A program made the translations under genes and the position numbers. This document shows, in pieces, positions 3,850 to 6,008 of a stretch of DNA of 6,008 nucleotides. Within the stretch, counting starts at the first letter, position 1. Every line of letters begins with the position of its first letter. Below the pieces are notes generated by a model. It did not search any database. It saw nothing but the letters and a program-made list of their open reading frames with translations, and was not told where the DNA came from. The DNA is from an uncultured Actinomycetes bacterium (GTDB taxonomy: Bacteria; Actinomycetota; Aquicultoria; CAJVYJ01): assembly GCA_913009475.1 (NCBI GenBank), contig CAJVYJ010000125.1, positions 1 to 6,008 on the forward strand, in the 5' to 3' direction.

Positions 3850-5208
3850 ATGTACCTGACAAAATATTTAATCATCAAGAAAATAAGTTCCCGGCAAAGT
3901 TTATTAGTCAATACTTTATCGGGAGCGATGGATATTATCGAAAACCACCATCTCCCAGCCTTATCCACTCCGGATAAACTTAGCGATCCCGACTTAATCA
4001 AAAACTTGCGTAGCCGCAACTACATATATGATAGCGAGCAGCAGGAAAAAGATTTATTTAAGACCTTATATAAGCGTTACGCTGATAAGGCCGCCCCACC
4101 GATATTTGTTATCTGCCCGACCCACTCTTGTAATCTTCGTTGCCGCTACTGTTTTGAGGGTTCTCTGGGCTCTCAATCAAAGGCAAAATTAGAATTAGCC
4201 GATGTCGATGCTCTTTTCAACGCCTTTAAACATATTGACCCAAACGCCAAACAATTGCAACTTTTTGGCGGGGAACCACTCTTGCCCGCCACTTATCCCG
4301 TAGTCGAGAAAATATTGCGCAAAACTAAAAAACTTGGCTATAGCATCGCCGTTATAACCAACGGCGTCAATATCAAATATTATTTTGAACTGATTAAAAA
4401 ATATCGCGATCTCTTCGACAGCTTTCAAATTACCTTGGACGGCCCGGAAAGAATCCATAATAAACGCAGATATTTCGCTTCCGGCCGGGGCACTTTTAAT
4501 TTGATCTTAAACAGCATCGGCTTATTAGTTTCTGAGAAGATCAGAGTAAGCGTCAGAGTTAACGTTGACGCGGAAAATATAGACTATCTGCCCGAACTGG
4601 CTGATATCTTTGATAAGCGCGGCTGGCTGGATTCACCATACCTGCATTTCGCCCTAGCTCCGGTCAATGACCACAAGGGCGACCAAGATCATACTTTTAT
4701 GCTAACTGAGGATGCTGTCGCTAAAAAGTTTTTCAAACTGAGGGAAGCGCATACTAACATGGGTCGTATTAACCACCAGCTGTTTCGCTTATTGGATCAT
4801 GTAATTACAACTCTGGATCCGAAGGTGAAGCGCCCGACCTTGCCACATTTTAAGTACTGTGAATCCAATAGTATGGAATGTTATGCTTTTGGAGCAGATG
4901 GCTATATTTACGCTTGCAGTGAAACTATCGGCGATCAAAGCCAGGCCATTGGTACCTTTGCACCGGAATTTAAAATGTGGTCCGATAAACTTGCCGCTTG
5001 GAACAATCGCAGTATTATGACGTTGGAAAAATGCCGGGACTGTAATATCTCTACTTTTTGCGGCGGTGGTTGTGCTTATGCCGCCCTTATGCTAAACGGC
5101 TCGCAAGATAATCCGGTCTGCCAAGACGCCAAAAAGGTAATCGACAGTTATCTTGATACTATAAAAGATGAACTGCTTAAAGAAGTTGTACTTAAAGAAG
5201 CTGTTTAA
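3850..5208 (+). CDS. Radical SAM/SPASM peptide maturase-like protein
   Basis: This 452-residue enzyme belongs to the radical SAM family with a C-terminal SPASM domain, found in maturases of peptides and proteins (AlbA, CteB, PqqE, MftC, sulfatase-maturating enzymes). The SAM cluster motif is C94-NLR-C98-RY-C101; GGEP (140-143) follows, with TNG at 170-172. The SPASM pattern is complete: C337-x13-G351-x4-C356, C395-x2-C398-x5-C404-x3-C408 and C424, enough for two auxiliary 4Fe-4S clusters; C344 is extra. Residues 1-85 resemble the N-terminal region of peptide maturases that can hold a leader-binding domain, but I cannot confirm that fold. The start is supported by GGAG 5 nt upstream. The gene is divergent from the repressor and converges on panB with a 4-nt overlap. 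The substrate is not known; the small peptide at 2016-2129 is the best local candidate. Confidence 0.93.
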   Translation: MYLTKYLIIKKISSRQSLLVNTLSGAMDIIENHHLPALSTPDKLSDPDLIKNLRSRNYIYDSEQQEKDLFKTLYKRYADKAAPPIFVICPTHSCNLRCRYCFEGSLGSQSKAKLELADVDALFNAFKHIDPNAKQLQLFGGEPLLPATYPVVEKILRKTKKLGYSIAVITNGVNIKYYFELIKKYRDLFDSFQITLDGPERIHNKRRYFASGRGTFNLILNSIGLLVSEKIRVSVRVNVDAENIDYLPELADIFDKRGWLDSPYLHFALAPVNDHKGDQDHTFMLTEDAVAKKFFKLREAHTNMGRINHQLFRLLDHVITTLDPKVKRPTLPHFKYCESNSMECYAFGADGYIYACSETIGDQSQAIGTFAPEFKMWSDKLAAWNNRSIMTLEKCRDCNISTFCGGGCAYAALMLNGSQDNPVCQDAKKVIDSYLDTIKDELLKEVVLKEAV

Positions 5209-5973
5209 ATATCCGCTAAAAACTTTTTAAGCGCTTCCGAGGCGGTAAAAGTATTTTCGTCTTGAGGAAACTCGGCGCTTTTAACTTCTTTAACGTAATC
5301 ATGCAGCGCCTTTGCGGTAAGGCCGGCCAAGTCGACGTATTTTTTAGCATGCCGCGGCGCCACATCACTCAGTAGGCCAAGTACATCAGCGGTTACTTGA
5401 ATTTGGCCGTCACAATTAATACCGGCGCCAATGCCAATAGTGGGAATATCGACCATTTCACTCACTTTGGCCGCCAACTCTGCCGGTAAACATTCAAGCA
5501 CGATGGAAAAAGCACCGGCATCTTCTAAAATTTTCGCGTCCTCAATAATCTTTTTCGCATCCTCAACAGCTTTACCTTGCACCTTCATGCCGCCCATTTG
5601 ATGAATCGACTGCGGCGTTAAGCCTATATGGCCCATAACCGGAATGCCGGCGGCTACAACCCTCTTCACGGTTTTTCTCATACTGCTTCCGCCTTCTATT
5701 TTAACAGCTTCAACCTTACCTTCTTTTACAAACTTGCCGGCGTTTATTAAGGCTTCTTTAGAACTTACCTGATATGACATAAACGGCATGTCGCCAACGA
5801 GCATAGGATTCTTAACAGCCTTGGCTACCATCGCTGAATGGTAGATCATATCATCCAGAGTAATGTTAAGCGTGTTTTCGTCACCACGGATTGTCATAGA
5901 GAGAGAGTCGCCGACTAAAATTACCTCTACACCGGCTTCATCGGCAAAACGGCCGGAAATAAAATCCCACGCG
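5205..5973 (-). CDS. panB: 3-methyl-2-oxobutanoate hydroxymethyltransferase PanB (5' truncated)
   Basis: PanB transfers a hydroxymethyl group from methylenetetrahydrofolate to 2-oxoisovalerate, making ketopantoate, the first committed step of pantothenate synthesis. The visible 255 residues include the metal-binding VGDSL and GDMPFMSYQ aspartates, VKIEGG with its Lys and Glu, GHIGLTPQS, the LECLP glutamate (catalytic in E. coli) and IPTIGIGAG. By alignment with E. coli, where the VGDSL aspartate is residue 45, about 23 N-terminal residues are missing. The frame enters the Illumina adapter at 5974. An in-frame ATG there gives a false start, MCSSDL, a known adapter artefact; the true start is off the contig. 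The 3' end overlaps the convergent radical SAM gene by 4 nt (5205-5208), leaving no room for a terminator. It probably belongs with panC-panD functionally, despite the intervening block. Confidence 0.96.
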
Positions 5974-6008
5974 AGATCGGAAGAGCACACGTCTGAACTC
6001 CAGTCACA
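5974..6008 (+). other. Illumina TruSeq index adapter (contamination)
   Basis: AGATCGGAAGAGCACACGTC begins the TruSeq index adapter, which runs to 6007 (ending CTCCAGTCAC); 6008 would be the first index base. It is library sequence and marks the end of genomic DNA at 5973. Confidence 0.99.

Noticed and set aside
3777..4019. Minus-strand frame spanning the divergent promoter and maturase start
   Set aside because: It overlaps the regulatory spacer and the coding start of the radical SAM gene, and resembles no known family.

Overview
The window is an assembled contig of about 5.85 kb of genomic DNA (roughly 120-5973) capped at both ends by Illumina library sequence: the P5 oligo and TruSeq universal adapter at 52-119, and the TruSeq index adapter at 5974-6008. 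Bases 1-51 are low-complexity junk. The outermost genes, nadA and panB, are therefore truncated by library sequence and not by biology. The source looks like an uncultured bacterium from a metagenome, with moderate GC, good Shine-Dalgarno sites and tightly packed genes. The sequence does not fix the phylum. The intergenic hairpin repeats and compact, overlapping cofactor genes would suit several candidate phyla, but that is only an impression.

Two functional blocks are interleaved. Block one is cofactor biosynthesis, all on the minus strand: panB (5205-5973, 5' truncated) at the right end, and panC, panD and the start of nadA (1501 down to 120) at the left. Together panB, panC and panD cover ketopantoate formation, beta-alanine supply and the final condensation to pantothenate; nadA starts NAD synthesis. 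panC/panD overlap by 56 nt, and panD/nadA may overlap too.

Block two lies between panB and panC, splitting what is often one pan cluster. It has a plus-strand radical SAM/SPASM enzyme (3850-5208). Divergent from it are a BlaI/MecI-type repressor (3340-3744) and an M56 membrane metallopeptidase with no sensor domain (2219-3274). Downstream of these is a 37-codon gene (2016-2129) with a strong ribosome binding site; its product ends in an aromatic- and Cys-rich tail, GSFCCWFAAFCWYWGN. I read this as a candidate RiPP (ribosomally made, post-translationally modified peptide) locus: small precursor, SPASM maturase, membrane protease and repressor. The genes are visible in the sequence; their joint role is inference. 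The promoter region between the repressor and the maturase holds repeated TACTA/TAGTA half-sites overlapping the promoters of both genes.

The stretch 1502-2015 has no convincing gene but is full of repeats: two inverted copies of a 28-bp hairpin element with compensatory base changes, a near-perfect 36-nt pyrimidine-rich direct repeat, three perfect 24-bp tandem repeats, and a 13-bp inverted repeat just downstream of the small peptide gene.
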